The notes beneath the pieces are model-generated. The model ran no database searches. It saw only the letters and a program-made list of their open reading frames with translations, and had not been told where the DNA came from. From Clostridia bacterium (GTDB lineage Bacteria; Bacillota; Clostridia; Christensenellales; Aristaeellaceae): DNA of 37,099 nucleotides. The DNA lies in the NCBI GenBank assembly GCA_009784985.1, contig WQXF01000011.1, positions 1 to 37,099 on the forward strand, written 5' to 3'. A program made the translations under genes and the position numbers. How positions within the stretch are numbered: the stretch's first letter is position 1; the number at the start of each line of letters is the position of its first letter. Positions 6,240-14,469 of this stretch are shown here, one piece after another.

Positions 6240-6262
6240 CTGTTTCGGCAGAATTATAGGAT
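6234..6262 (+). promoter_or_regulatory. Promoter of mgtE
   Basis: TTGACA (6234-6239) and TAGGAT (6257-6262) are 17 bp apart. Transcription would begin near 6269, leaving a leader of about 24 nt before the mgtE start codon at 6293, too short for an M-box magnesium riboswitch. Confidence 0.6.
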
Positions 6263-6292
6263 AATAATATGCTGGTACGAGGGGTGAAGGAA

Positions 6293-7669
6293 ATGAAAGA
6301 TACCACATTTGCCATCAGCGAAACAATCGCGGTGCTGCTTGCCGAAAAAAAGTACCGCTCCCTCCGCGATATCTTAACAACCATGCGCGCGGCCGATATT
6401 GCCATCATGTTTGATGGCATCTCGGAAACCAAGCTGCCGCTCCTCTTTCGGCTTCTGCCAAAGGAGCTGGCAGCGGAAACCTTCGTTGAAATGGAGAGCG
6501 ACAGTCAGGAGCTTTTGATCCGGAGCTTTTCAGACGCCGAGCTAAAAGCCGTTGTTAGCGAGCTGTTTGTGGACGACGCCGTGGCCATCGTAGAGGAAAT
6601 GCCCGCAAACGTAGTAAAGCGTATTCTTTTGCAGGCCGACCCGGAGATGCGAAAGATGATCAACGAAATCCTGAACTATCCCGATGAATCCGCCGGAAGC
6701 GTAATGACCACAGAATATGTAACGTTGCGCCCCCAAATGACCGTTGAAGCAGCCATCAAGCGCATCCGCCGAACCGGGACGGACAAAGAGACTATCTATA
6801 CTTGTTACGTAACCAACGATGCCCGGGTGCTGATCGGGTATGTATCCCTCAAATCCCTGATCCTCGCCGAGGAGGACGAGCGGATCGAGGATATCATGGG
6901 CACAGACATCATATCGGTCAAAACTTTTGACGATCAAGAAGACGTAGCCGCCGTATTCTTAAAGTACGACCTGAGCGCCCTGCCGGTTGTGGACAACGAA
7001 GGCAGGATCGTGGGTATCGTAACCGTGGACGACGCCATCGACATCTTGGAAGAAGAGGCCACGGAAGATATCGAAAAAATGGCCGCCATCACACCTTCGG
7101 ACAAACCGTACATGAAAATGTCGGCCTTGGAGATATGCAAAAGCCGCTTCCCCTGGCTGCTGCTGTTGATGGTCTCGGCCACATTTACGGGTATGATCAT
7201 CACTTCTTTTGAGCATGCCCTAGCCGCCCAAGTGGCGCTGGCGGCCTTTATCCCGATGCTCATGGACTCGGCCGGAAACACGGGGAGCCAGGCTTCCGCC
7301 ACGGTGATTCGCGCCCTGTCCCTTGGCGAGCTTGTTTTTACCGATCTTGTGAAGGTTGTATGGAAAGAGATACGGATCGCCGTATACTGCGGCTTGGCCC
7401 TGGCCGTGGCATGTTTTGCGAAGGTGCTTGTGATTGACATGTGGATATTGCAAATCGAAAATGTGACCGCTACCGTGGCCCTAGTGGTAAGCGTTACCCT
7501 GGCGCTCACCATCCTGTGCGCAAAAATCATTGGCAGCGCCATGCCGCTGCTGGCGAAAAAAGTTGGCTTTGACCCCGCCGTGATGTCCGCCCCTTTAATC
7601 ACCACCATCGCAGACGCCATATCGTTGATGATCTATTTCCGTATCGCCACGGCAGTGCTGCATATCTAG
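6293..7669 (+). CDS. mgtE: MgtE-family magnesium transporter (458 aa)
   Basis: This is a homodimeric Mg2+ channel/transporter of the cytoplasmic membrane, gated by intracellular Mg2+. Order of domains: the MgtE_N helical superhelix (~residues 20-120, containing DIAIMFDGISETKLPLLFRL), two CBS domains (~125-250, with SALPVVDNEGRIVGIVTVDD in the second), the connecting plug helix, then five membrane helices (~275-458) including FIPMLMDSAGNTGSQAS, the conserved ion-pore region. Length matches the family (~450). ATG 6293 is preferred to ATG 6269: GGGGTG sits 6 nt before it, whereas 6269 coincides with the predicted transcription start. The operator at 6201-6239 couples its transcription to the hicAB remnant. 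Confidence 0.95.
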   Translation: MKDTTFAISETIAVLLAEKKYRSLRDILTTMRAADIAIMFDGISETKLPLLFRLLPKELAAETFVEMESDSQELLIRSFSDAELKAVVSELFVDDAVAIVEEMPANVVKRILLQADPEMRKMINEILNYPDESAGSVMTTEYVTLRPQMTVEAAIKRIRRTGTDKETIYTCYVTNDARVLIGYVSLKSLILAEEDERIEDIMGTDIISVKTFDDQEDVAAVFLKYDLSALPVVDNEGRIVGIVTVDDAIDILEEEATEDIEKMAAITPSDKPYMKMSALEICKSRFPWLLLLMVSATFTGMIITSFEHALAAQVALAAFIPMLMDSAGNTGSQASATVIRALSLGELVFTDLVKVVWKEIRIAVYCGLALAVACFAKVLVIDMWILQIENVTATVALVVSVTLALTILCAKIIGSAMPLLAKKVGFDPAVMSAPLITTIADAISLMIYFRIATAVLHI

Positions 7670-7671
7670 GT

Positions 7672-7687
7672 TCAATACATGTATTGA
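7672..7687. promoter_or_regulatory. Perfect 16-bp palindrome between mgtE and the AraC-type gene
   Basis: TCAATACATGTATTGA is its own reverse complement. It lies immediately after the mgtE stop and ~80 nt before the regulator gene's start, an operator-like position. It is not GC-rich and has no T-tract, so it is not a good terminator. The binding factor is unknown. Confidence 0.4.
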
Positions 7688-7766
7688 GCAAGGATTGTTA
7701 AGCAATTCCGCAAGGAGGGTGCTATACTCCATTTGCAGCTGCCATAACCCGCCAGGAGGTGAGGCG

Positions 7767-8615
7767 ATGGGAAACTTTGATACCGTCAAGCGTGCTCTTG
7801 CATACATTGATGATCATTTGGGCGATCCCATTTCTCTGGAATCAATCGCTACCTTGTTTCATTTTTCCCCTTACTATTTTCACCGGATGTTTTCCATCAT
7901 TGTTGGAAAAACCTTGGCCGTGTACATCCGCGACAGGCGATTGTATTGGGCCTGCCAAGCCCTTTCGGAATCGGATCAACCCATACTGACCATTGGGATG
8001 GACTGCGGATACCCGTCGGCCCAGTCTTTTTCTCGTGCATTTAAGGCTGCATTTGGCCTTTCGCCAAAGGAATATCGAAACCAAGGGTTACGCCCCGTAG
8101 GCGAATCCGTGGATTCTCTGATCATGAAATTCACAAACCGATTGAAGGGAGGAATCCTGGTGAGCCCCAAATTACTCAAAAAGCCTGCCCTGCTCATTGC
8201 GGGAATCTGTGGCGATGGAGATAAAACAGCGGAAGTCTGGGCCGCGTTTGAGGCGTTGATCAAACAACAACCTTTAAACAACAAGCTCTCCAGCGATGGC
8301 TATGAGGTTAGGATATGCGATGAAGAACAGCACATCGTGCATGTGGGATACTTGGTAAAAGACACGCAAGTAGATTCGGTTTACACGGTGATGCCGTTGC
8401 CAGCTTCGGATTATGCGTCCTTTGACGTGTATGTTGCCAATGGATACGATAGCGAAAACAATGCAATGATGGAATGGCTTACCACAAACGAGCAGGGGTA
8501 TTCCGAGCGGTTGCTTGGCAACGCCCATTATTGCGTGGAGTTTTATGACGAGCGGTTCACCGGCAACGAAGAAGGTTCTATTGTAGAAATTTGGATGCCC
8601 ATCAAAAAAGAATGA
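7767..8615 (+). CDS. AraC-family regulator with GyrI-like effector domain (282 aa)
   Basis: A transcription activator of the Rob/SoxS/MarA-plus-GyrI type. Residues 1-105 form the two HTH motifs: ISLESIATLFHFSPYYFHRM and the AraC signature around CGYPSAQSFSRAFKAAFGLS-PKEYR. Residues ~125-282 are a GyrI-like small-molecule-binding domain (DYASFDVYVANGYDS..., ending in EIWMPIKK as GyrI domains do). Such proteins sense drugs or toxic hydrophobic compounds and activate efflux or detoxification genes. ATG 7767 has a perfect AGGAGGTG site 6 nt upstream; earlier in-frame starts do not. No efflux gene adjoins, so the target may be distant or the gene itself via the palindrome at 7672. Confidence 0.9.
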   Translation: MGNFDTVKRALAYIDDHLGDPISLESIATLFHFSPYYFHRMFSIIVGKTLAVYIRDRRLYWACQALSESDQPILTIGMDCGYPSAQSFSRAFKAAFGLSPKEYRNQGLRPVGESVDSLIMKFTNRLKGGILVSPKLLKKPALLIAGICGDGDKTAEVWAAFEALIKQQPLNNKLSSDGYEVRICDEEQHIVHVGYLVKDTQVDSVYTVMPLPASDYASFDVYVANGYDSENNAMMEWLTTNEQGYSERLLGNAHYCVEFYDERFTGNEEGSIVEIWMPIKKE

Positions 8616-8634
8616 CGGCAAATCGGGTTATCGC

Positions 8635-8662
8635 TTGACTTCCTCTGTTTTTCGGTTATGCT
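8635..8662 (+). promoter_or_regulatory. Promoter ahead of the broken ATPase gene
   Basis: TTGACT (8635-8640) and TATGCT (8657-8662) are 16 bp apart. It would transcribe the ATPase pseudogene and, as no terminator is seen before 9636, probably the PLP-enzyme/RidA pair as well. Confidence 0.5.
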
Positions 8663-8695
8663 AAAGTCAAATCTCTGATTTAACGGGGTGCGATG

Positions 8696-9611
8696 ATGTA
8701 TATCTAAAGATCGCTGGAAGAATTGATATTGCGCAGCAGTCAGAGCTTTTCCGCCCTGATTGTTACGGGCCCACGCCAAGTGGGAAAAACAACCATGCTC
8801 CAAAAGCTTGCCGAAAAGGGCCGGGGATATGTATCCTTGGATGATCCGATCGCGCGGGCGATGGCGATAGAAGATCCGTCTCTTTTTCTTGCTCGCCACA
8901 CGCCGCCGGTCATTATTGATGAGATACCTTCCCGGATTTCATCATGAATTGTTTTATGGAAGTTATGTGAACACCTATTTGCAACGGGACATTCGCGATC
9001 TAACGCAGGTTGGCGACGAGCTTGCTTTCCTGCGGTTTATGACGGCTTGCGCGGCAAGAACCAGCCAGATGGTGAACTATGCCGATCTGGCAAGGGATGT
9101 TGGCATTAGCGAACCCACGGCAAAGCAGTGGTTATCCGTATTGGTTTCTACGGGTATCGTTGAGTTGATCCAGCCCTACTTTAACAACACGCTCAAGCGG
9201 GCCATCAAAACGCCAAAGATGTACTTTACAGACACGGGCCTATGCGCTTATCTCACCCGTTGGGACAACGCCAAGACGCTGGAGATTTCGGCGATGTCCG
9301 GCCAATTTTTTCAAACCTATGCCGTTTCAGAAATCTTAAAAAGCTATCATAATGCGGGAAGGTGTCCCCCGGTGTATTATTATCGGGACACCAACGGAAA
9401 AGAGATTGATTTGTTGATCGACGAAAACGGAACCCTTTACCCCATCGAAATCAAACGATCCATGAATCCCGGCAAAGATGCCGTCAAACATTTTTCGGTT
9501 CTTGACAAGGTACCAGGGAAAAATCATGGGGAGGGGGCGGTGATTTGTATGTATAAAGACGTATTCCCCATTAATAAAGACAATTGGATGGCGCCCGTAT
9601 GGCTGATATAG
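8696..9611 (+). pseudogene. DUF4143-type AAA ATPase, inactivated by nonsense codon, deletion and frameshift
   Basis: The pieces match a family of ~400-residue bacterial ATPases (AAA core plus DUF4143). The original frame starts ATG TAT ATC TAA (8696-8707), where the family usually has MYIKR, so codon 4 is a stop. The frame continues with the Walker A segment SALIVTGPRQVGKTTMLQKL and Walker B-like PPVIIDEI, then ends at 8947. A second frame (from about 8930) resumes with LFYGSYVNTYLQRDIRDL and runs through the C-terminal nuclease-like region (FYRDTNG-KEIDLLIDENGTLYPIEIKR) to 9611. The segment expected between Walker B and the YGSY block (sensor 1, arginine finger, ~100 residues) is missing and the halves are out of frame. 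Three independent lesions make it a clear pseudogene. Confidence 0.85.
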
Positions 9612-9635
9612 ACACTTCATGGAGGCAATAAACGA

Positions 9636-10730
9636 ATGCAACTAACCGAAAAACAATTGGCCCACATTGAAACGCCTTGTTTGGTGATCGATATAGAAAA
9701 GGCCCGACAAAACATACTTTCTATGCAAAAGCAGGCGGAGGCATTTGGCTGCGCCCTGCGCCCTCACGTCAAAACCCACAAGATGCCGTTTTTTGCGCAA
9801 ATGCAGGTAGAAGCCGGAGCCAAGGGCATTACCTGCGCAAAAGTGAGCGAGGCCGAGGTGATGGTAGCGGGCGGCCTGCGGGATATTTTCATCGCTTATC
9901 CCATGGTGGGCGACTTTCGTATCCGGCGCGCCCTGGCCCTTTTGCCAAAGGTAGATCGCCTGATCCTGGCCGTGGACAGTGTGGAATGCGCCACCGCGCT
10001 AAACCAGGCGGCGGCAAACGCCGGTGTACGGCTCGAAGTGCGGCTGGAAGTGGATACCGGCGCAAAACGCACCGGCATACCCCACGAGCAGGCGGCGGCG
10101 CTGGCTAAAACAATCAGCGCCCTGCCCCACTTGGATTTAACCGGCATTTATACATTCAAAAGCCTTTTGTACCGCGGCGCACCCACGGGTGATTCCGCTC
10201 TGGCAGGACAGGAAGAGGGCCGGATGATGTGGGATGCCGCCCAGGCGATTCGCGCCCGGGGCGTTGCGCTAAAAGACATCAGCGCGGGCAGCACGCCCAC
10301 AGGCCTATTGGTGGCTCAAACGGGATTGGTGACGGAAATCCGCCCGGGTACCTATATCTTTTATGACGCAACGCAACAAAAGCAGCGGGTATGCACCACC
10401 GATCAAATCGCCGCAAAGATTTATGCCACCGTGGTAAGCTGCCCAACGGAAACATACGCGGTGATTGACGGAGGCTCCAAAACTTTTCCCACGGATTTTT
10501 CTGGCTATGGGGCGGTGGAAGGCCGCGACGATCTACATCTCTCACGCCTGAGTGAAGAACATGGTATGATTACAACAGATAGCAAAAAAATAGGCCTCTT
10601 CGTGGGGCAAAAGCTTTGCCTTGTGCCTAGCCATGTATGCACAGCCATCAACATGCAAAACCAAGTATACCTTTTGGAGCATGGCGAACTGCGCCGTCAA
10701 AAAGTGGATGCGCGAGGCATGTTAGTATAA
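9636..10730 (+). CDS. PLP enzyme of the D-threonine aldolase / D-serine dehydratase fold (364 aa)
   Basis: Fold-type III PLP enzyme acting on D-amino acids: either D-serine (or D-threo-3-hydroxyaspartate) dehydration or D-threonine aldol cleavage. The alanine-racemase-like barrel starts with ETPCLVIDIEKARQNI. PHVKTHK (43-49) carries the PLP lysine K46. The C-terminal beta domain has the metal-binding pair H333-x-C335 in VPSHVC, typical of the zinc-dependent DSD1/D-TA family. The start has a GGAGG site 10-11 nt upstream. The RidA-type gene follows after 18 nt. Dehydration of D-serine releases 2-aminoacrylate, the enamine RidA proteins hydrolyse, so the context favours dehydratase over aldolase (inference). 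Confidence 0.88.
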   Translation: MQLTEKQLAHIETPCLVIDIEKARQNILSMQKQAEAFGCALRPHVKTHKMPFFAQMQVEAGAKGITCAKVSEAEVMVAGGLRDIFIAYPMVGDFRIRRALALLPKVDRLILAVDSVECATALNQAAANAGVRLEVRLEVDTGAKRTGIPHEQAAALAKTISALPHLDLTGIYTFKSLLYRGAPTGDSALAGQEEGRMMWDAAQAIRARGVALKDISAGSTPTGLLVAQTGLVTEIRPGTYIFYDATQQKQRVCTTDQIAAKIYATVVSCPTETYAVIDGGSKTFPTDFSGYGAVEGRDDLHLSRLSEEHGMITTDSKKIGLFVGQKLCLVPSHVCTAINMQNQVYLLEHGELRRQKVDARGMLV

Positions 10731-10748
10731 AGTAAAGGGAGAAAATAT

Positions 10749-11213
10749 ATGGACGTTTACACAAGGTTAAAAGAGCTGGGTTTGGCGCTGCCCAAGGCCC
10801 CGGCAAAAGGTGGCGTATATGCGCCCGTAAAAGAGTTTGGCCAGAACTTGGTATATGTTTCCGGTTGTGGCCCAACCCTTGATACCGCCGTGGCAGGCAA
10901 GCTGGGCAGGGATTTTACTGTGGAGGAAGGCCAGCAATGCGCCCGTAACTGCATGCTGAATCTTTTGGCCGTTTTGGAGGCGGGCATCGGCGATTTGAAC
11001 CTCATCAAAAACTGCGTAAAGATACTGGTGCTTGTGGCCGGCACAGATACATTTTATCAGCAACCGGCGGTGGCCAACGGCGCAAGCAGCCTTCTGGTGG
11101 AATTGTTTGGGGAGGCGGTGGGTGCGCCATCGCGCTCGGCCATTGGCGTAAACGCCCTGCCGGGGAACATTCCTGTTGAAGTGGAAGGGCTGTTTGAGAT
11201 CAAGGGGATGTAG
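10749..11213 (+). CDS. RidA-family protein (154 aa)
   Basis: Member of the YjgF/YER057c/UK114 superfamily, cytosolic trimers that hydrolyse reactive enamine/imine intermediates to ketoacids and ammonia. It is of the longer (~150 aa) subgroup: N-terminal MDVYTRLKELGLALPKAPAK, then the chorismate-mutase-like core with LVYVSGCGPTLDT. The conserved arginine is R129 in GAPSRSAIGVNALPGNIPVE, with the acidic partner E146 nearby. It sits 18 nt behind the D-amino-acid PLP enzyme with its own AAAGGGAG ribosome site, so the two form an operon in which it would clear the product imine. Not all subgroups retain deaminase activity. Confidence 0.9.
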   Translation: MDVYTRLKELGLALPKAPAKGGVYAPVKEFGQNLVYVSGCGPTLDTAVAGKLGRDFTVEEGQQCARNCMLNLLAVLEAGIGDLNLIKNCVKILVLVAGTDTFYQQPAVANGASSLLVELFGEAVGAPSRSAIGVNALPGNIPVEVEGLFEIKGM

Positions 11214-11241
11214 AACATTATATTGTGGTCTCGACTGCTCC

Positions 11242-11270
11242 TTGACACAACATGTTGATTTTGGTATAAT
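11242..11270 (+). promoter_or_regulatory. Perfect consensus promoter of the HD-PRTase cassette
   Basis: TTGACA (11242-11247), a 17-bp spacer and TATAAT (11265-11270) match the sigma-A consensus at all 12 positions. The spacer begins with the 10-bp palindrome CAACATGTTG (11248-11257), a natural repressor site. A promoter this strong on a putative effector cassette would usually need such control. Confidence 0.85.
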
Positions 11271-11313
11271 TTTCGCGTCCAATAGGAACGCTTTTTGAAA
11301 GGAGTGTGCGGAC

Positions 11314-11712
11314 ATGGTTCATCAAGAGGAAAAAGATTTTGTTGAGATGTTTTTAGCAACGCTGTGTTCGATGGATAAACACGAAATCCCTTATGATAAT
11401 GAGCTTTTCTCCAATGGGCTGGCGCAGGCGTCAGAATATTTTAACACGGCGAATATTCCCGATGAGGTAAAACAAAAGTTAGCCCTTCTTTTTATCAAGC
11501 AAACGACATACGGTGAATATTTGAGGATGCAAAACATTATTGAGAATATGAATGGCCGAATCATATCTTTAAAGAATCCCCATTATGTAAGAGCGGAAAT
11601 TAATATGGGCAAAGATTATATAGATTATTTGCATGACAGTATTGACTTAAGGGTCGATCATGATTTTTACCGTGGGATAGCGACCGCATTTTGCGAAGGC
11701 GCTAAAATATAA
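11314..11712 (+). CDS. Helical protein of unknown family, first gene of the HD-PRTase cassette (132 aa)
   Basis: Start ATG 11314 follows GAAAGGAGTG. The 132-residue product is soluble, acidic in its N-terminal half (VHQEEKDFVEMFLATLCSMD) and predicted mostly helical, with no signal peptide, membrane segment or cysteine cluster. The middle (LALLFIKQTTYGEYLRMQNI) and end (DHDFYRGIATAFCEGAKI) show no motif I know. It shares the consensus promoter and lies 25 nt before the 905-aa gene, so the two should be co-expressed. An adaptor, inhibitor or antitoxin-like role towards the large protein is possible but is only inference. Codon usage is AT-rich like its partner and unlike the RidA gene before it. 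Confidence 0.7.
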   Translation: MVHQEEKDFVEMFLATLCSMDKHEIPYDNELFSNGLAQASEYFNTANIPDEVKQKLALLFIKQTTYGEYLRMQNIIENMNGRIISLKNPHYVRAEINMGKDYIDYLHDSIDLRVDHDFYRGIATAFCEGAKI

Positions 11713-11737
11713 CCAAGGGCGGGAAACGAGTATTGCT

Positions 11738-14455
11738 ATGATACAGAATGTATTTGCTGATATGTTTAGAGGTGCGCCGTTTTCTGATGTTTACAGCGAC
11801 ATAAATACTTACACGGCTGGTTTGCTCAAAAACTACCTTGGCCACATCCGCCTTGATCACATCCGGAAGGATTTGGGCAAGAATCGAAAAGAAATTTATG
11901 ATGCTGTTTGGGGAAGTATAGAGTTCACTAGTGCCGAGATGGTCATCATTGATTCGCCATTGCTCCAAAGGCTTAAGATGATCAGACAGCTTGGTTTGTC
12001 CGATTTTGTTTATCCTGGCTCTACATATTCTCGCTTTTGCCATACCCTTGGAGTTACTTCTTTGAGCACACGTATGGCTAAGGTAATCAATAGGATACTG
12101 GATGAAGAGCATAGGCTTTTCCCCGAAAAGAAACGTAAAGCATTATGTCAACTTGTGAGATATGCCGCAATTTTTCATGACGTAGGGCATACGCTCTATA
12201 GCCATGCCAGCGAGAAGTTTTTTGCTGAAAGTGACAGTGCGCGGTTATTCGATACTGTAAGTAAAATGCAAAGAATATTTTCCGAAAAAACACGCTGTGA
12301 AACGGCACTCCATGAATTAATAGCTTGCATGATCGTTAATTCTGATGCAGTGAAAGAGATGATGGAGATTTCTTTGTCAATTCCGGAGGGGGAGCAAATT
12401 GAAGGCCCCTTAGATCAGCATTTGGAATACATAACCTGTTTAATCGTCGGGGTGCCGGTCGATAAGTATATACTTCCTTTTTCTAAAATCATCAATGGCC
12501 CAATCGATTCAGATAAATGTGACTACCTAACAAGAGATTCCCATGTGACAAAAATACCTGTAGCCGTGGACATTTTTAGGCTGATAAACAAACTCCGTTT
12601 AGTAGCTGTAGAAGCCAAAAAGATTAGTTTGCCTGAAATTTGGAACGATCCTGACACAGATAGCAGCCCTTATCTTGAACTTGCTGTAACAAGCTCTGCA
12701 GAGAAAACTTTATTCCAATTGTGCATGGCAAGAAACATCATGTATGGCAGCGTATATTATCATCAAAAAGTATTGACCGCCGAAACTGCACTCCGTGATG
12801 TGCTAAGAAAATATCAGGATTTGTTTCCTGAAGCATTAAGCGTGTTTTCCAAAATACTCGAACTGTCCGATGATTTTTTGGGTCCGCTCATGATTCAATG
12901 GTTGAGAAATCATGCTGAAACGGAAGAGAATCAAGAACAGCAGTCAAAACTGCTGATCCTTGCTGAAAAAATGGAGTCATTGCTAAATCGTTCCTTATGC
13001 AAAAGAGTTTTGAGTTTGACTTTTCCCTATCTGCTTGGCGATAAAACACGCACAAAAATATTTGGCAGGGAAATTATTGAAGCTACAGATCCACGTAAAA
13101 GAGAATGCATGCTTTCGCATATCACCGCAGAGTACATAGAGATTTATAAAAAGAAAAACAACATGGAACCTACTGATGTTGATATCTACTTAGTCCATCA
13201 ACCGATGGAAGAATATGATCCTAAAAGAATCAACGTGCATATAGACCTTGGAAGAGGCCCCAGAAATTACAGAGGCTATTCTTATCTTGAAAGCAAAGAG
13301 TCGAATGATAAGCAGTACTTGCTTGTTACCAATCAACACGATAGGGTTCTATTAATGCTTGCTGCAGAGAAAGCCCTATTTAAACATAACGGCATTAGGC
13401 TAAAAGATGAAAGCTTTGCTTGCCTAAAACATAGTAGCAAAGAGATCGAACAACTCAGAAAAGAACTTTTTGAAATGGGCATATATGATGATTCTGCATT
13501 TCCTTTGATCACAGATGGCGTGCTTAATAAGTATCTGGCAAAGGACCATATTATGGATATTGTCGCCTTGTGCGGAACTTATGAAGGCCCCGACGGATAT
13601 AAGATAACCGAGTTTGAAGTAAATAATTTCCTCAAGCAGTTTATGGCTTGCTGCAGCCAGAAAGACAATGTCAAAACACTCTTAAATGGAATCAAAGACC
13701 TACTTTTGGGCGCTACGCACATCACCAGAAGGGTATTCGTGGAGACATTTGTGCGCAAACTAAAGGAAAAACCTCTTTCACAATACAACATATGCAATGT
13801 AGGACATAAATTGGATAGTGCCGCGCACTTGCAGTATTACTTAAATGATGTCCAACAGCATGTGGAGAATATAGTTATTGTCGACCGGCTGGATGATTGG
13901 CTTGCGAATGCCAATGATGATGATGCAATCATCTTTTATGATGATGGTTCCTATTCTGGACGTCAGATAGTATCCATATTTCAAGAGTATATGGGTATAC
14001 GGTCACGTATGACTGATGAAGAACATGTAACTGAGCTGAGTGATGAGCTAAAAGCGAAGCTAAGGAACAAGAAAATTGTCCTGTTTTTCATCTGCTTTAA
14101 CAAAAAGAATGTTGAAACTATTGTGGGGGAATTTAGGGAAATGGGCCTTGATAATGTTGATATTTGCTATGGGGATGAGATGGATACAAGCCTTTTTGAT
14201 CAACAGCACCCGATTGTAAAAGACACTCTGAAAGCAATTGGGGAAGCTCTTGTGTCAAGCGCCAAGGGAGGTAAGGAAAACTGGGATGCCAAAAGGATTC
14301 AGGACGCTGCATTGGGTTACAATGACGCGCGGCAGATGGTTTTTCTCAAATCTAGCGTCCCCACATATACAATAACCTGTTTTTGGCTTGATGGTTGTAT
14401 TGACAATAGGATGAAGTGGATTCCACTTTTTCAGCGTACAAATAAACCGCTGTAG
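11738..14455 (+). CDS. HD-domain phosphohydrolase fused to a PRTase-like domain, candidate anti-phage effector (905 aa)
   Basis: The N-terminal ~350 residues are an HD phosphohydrolase of the dGTPase/SAMHD1 type: YSRFCHTLGV (R99, H102), FHDVGHTLYSH (H147-D148, H151, H156) and NGPIDSDKCDYLTRDSH (third-motif aspartates around 257-262). All metal ligands expected for SAMHD1-like dNTP triphosphohydrolases are present. Residues ~360-700 are helical and unassigned. Residues ~705-905 look like a phosphoribosyltransferase-type domain: IVIVDRLDD, then AIIFYDDGSYSGRQ (D735-D736...S740-G741), a Rossmann-like strand KIVLFFICFN, and a tail ALGYNDARQMVF...WIPLFQR. That tail resembles PRTase-CE domains of prokaryotic conflict systems. 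dNTP depletion or nucleotide modification on phage infection is a reasonable hypothesis. The gene is intact and AT-rich. Confidence 0.8.
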   Translation: MIQNVFADMFRGAPFSDVYSDINTYTAGLLKNYLGHIRLDHIRKDLGKNRKEIYDAVWGSIEFTSAEMVIIDSPLLQRLKMIRQLGLSDFVYPGSTYSRFCHTLGVTSLSTRMAKVINRILDEEHRLFPEKKRKALCQLVRYAAIFHDVGHTLYSHASEKFFAESDSARLFDTVSKMQRIFSEKTRCETALHELIACMIVNSDAVKEMMEISLSIPEGEQIEGPLDQHLEYITCLIVGVPVDKYILPFSKIINGPIDSDKCDYLTRDSHVTKIPVAVDIFRLINKLRLVAVEAKKISLPEIWNDPDTDSSPYLELAVTSSAEKTLFQLCMARNIMYGSVYYHQKVLTAETALRDVLRKYQDLFPEALSVFSKILELSDDFLGPLMIQWLRNHAETEENQEQQSKLLILAEKMESLLNRSLCKRVLSLTFPYLLGDKTRTKIFGREIIEATDPRKRECMLSHITAEYIEIYKKKNNMEPTDVDIYLVHQPMEEYDPKRINVHIDLGRGPRNYRGYSYLESKESNDKQYLLVTNQHDRVLLMLAAEKALFKHNGIRLKDESFACLKHSSKEIEQLRKELFEMGIYDDSAFPLITDGVLNKYLAKDHIMDIVALCGTYEGPDGYKITEFEVNNFLKQFMACCSQKDNVKTLLNGIKDLLLGATHITRRVFVETFVRKLKEKPLSQYNICNVGHKLDSAAHLQYYLNDVQQHVENIVIVDRLDDWLANANDDDAIIFYDDGSYSGRQIVSIFQEYMGIRSRMTDEEHVTELSDELKAKLRNKKIVLFFICFNKKNVETIVGEFREMGLDNVDICYGDEMDTSLFDQQHPIVKDTLKAIGEALVSSAKGGKENWDAKRIQDAALGYNDARQMVFLKSSVPTYTITCFWLDGCIDNRMKWIPLFQRTNKPL

Positions 14456-14469
14456 AGTGAGAAGGAATC

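Noticed and set aside
6240-6292. M-box magnesium riboswitch before mgtE
   Set aside because: The leader is only ~24 nt from the predicted transcription start and cannot hold an aptamer.
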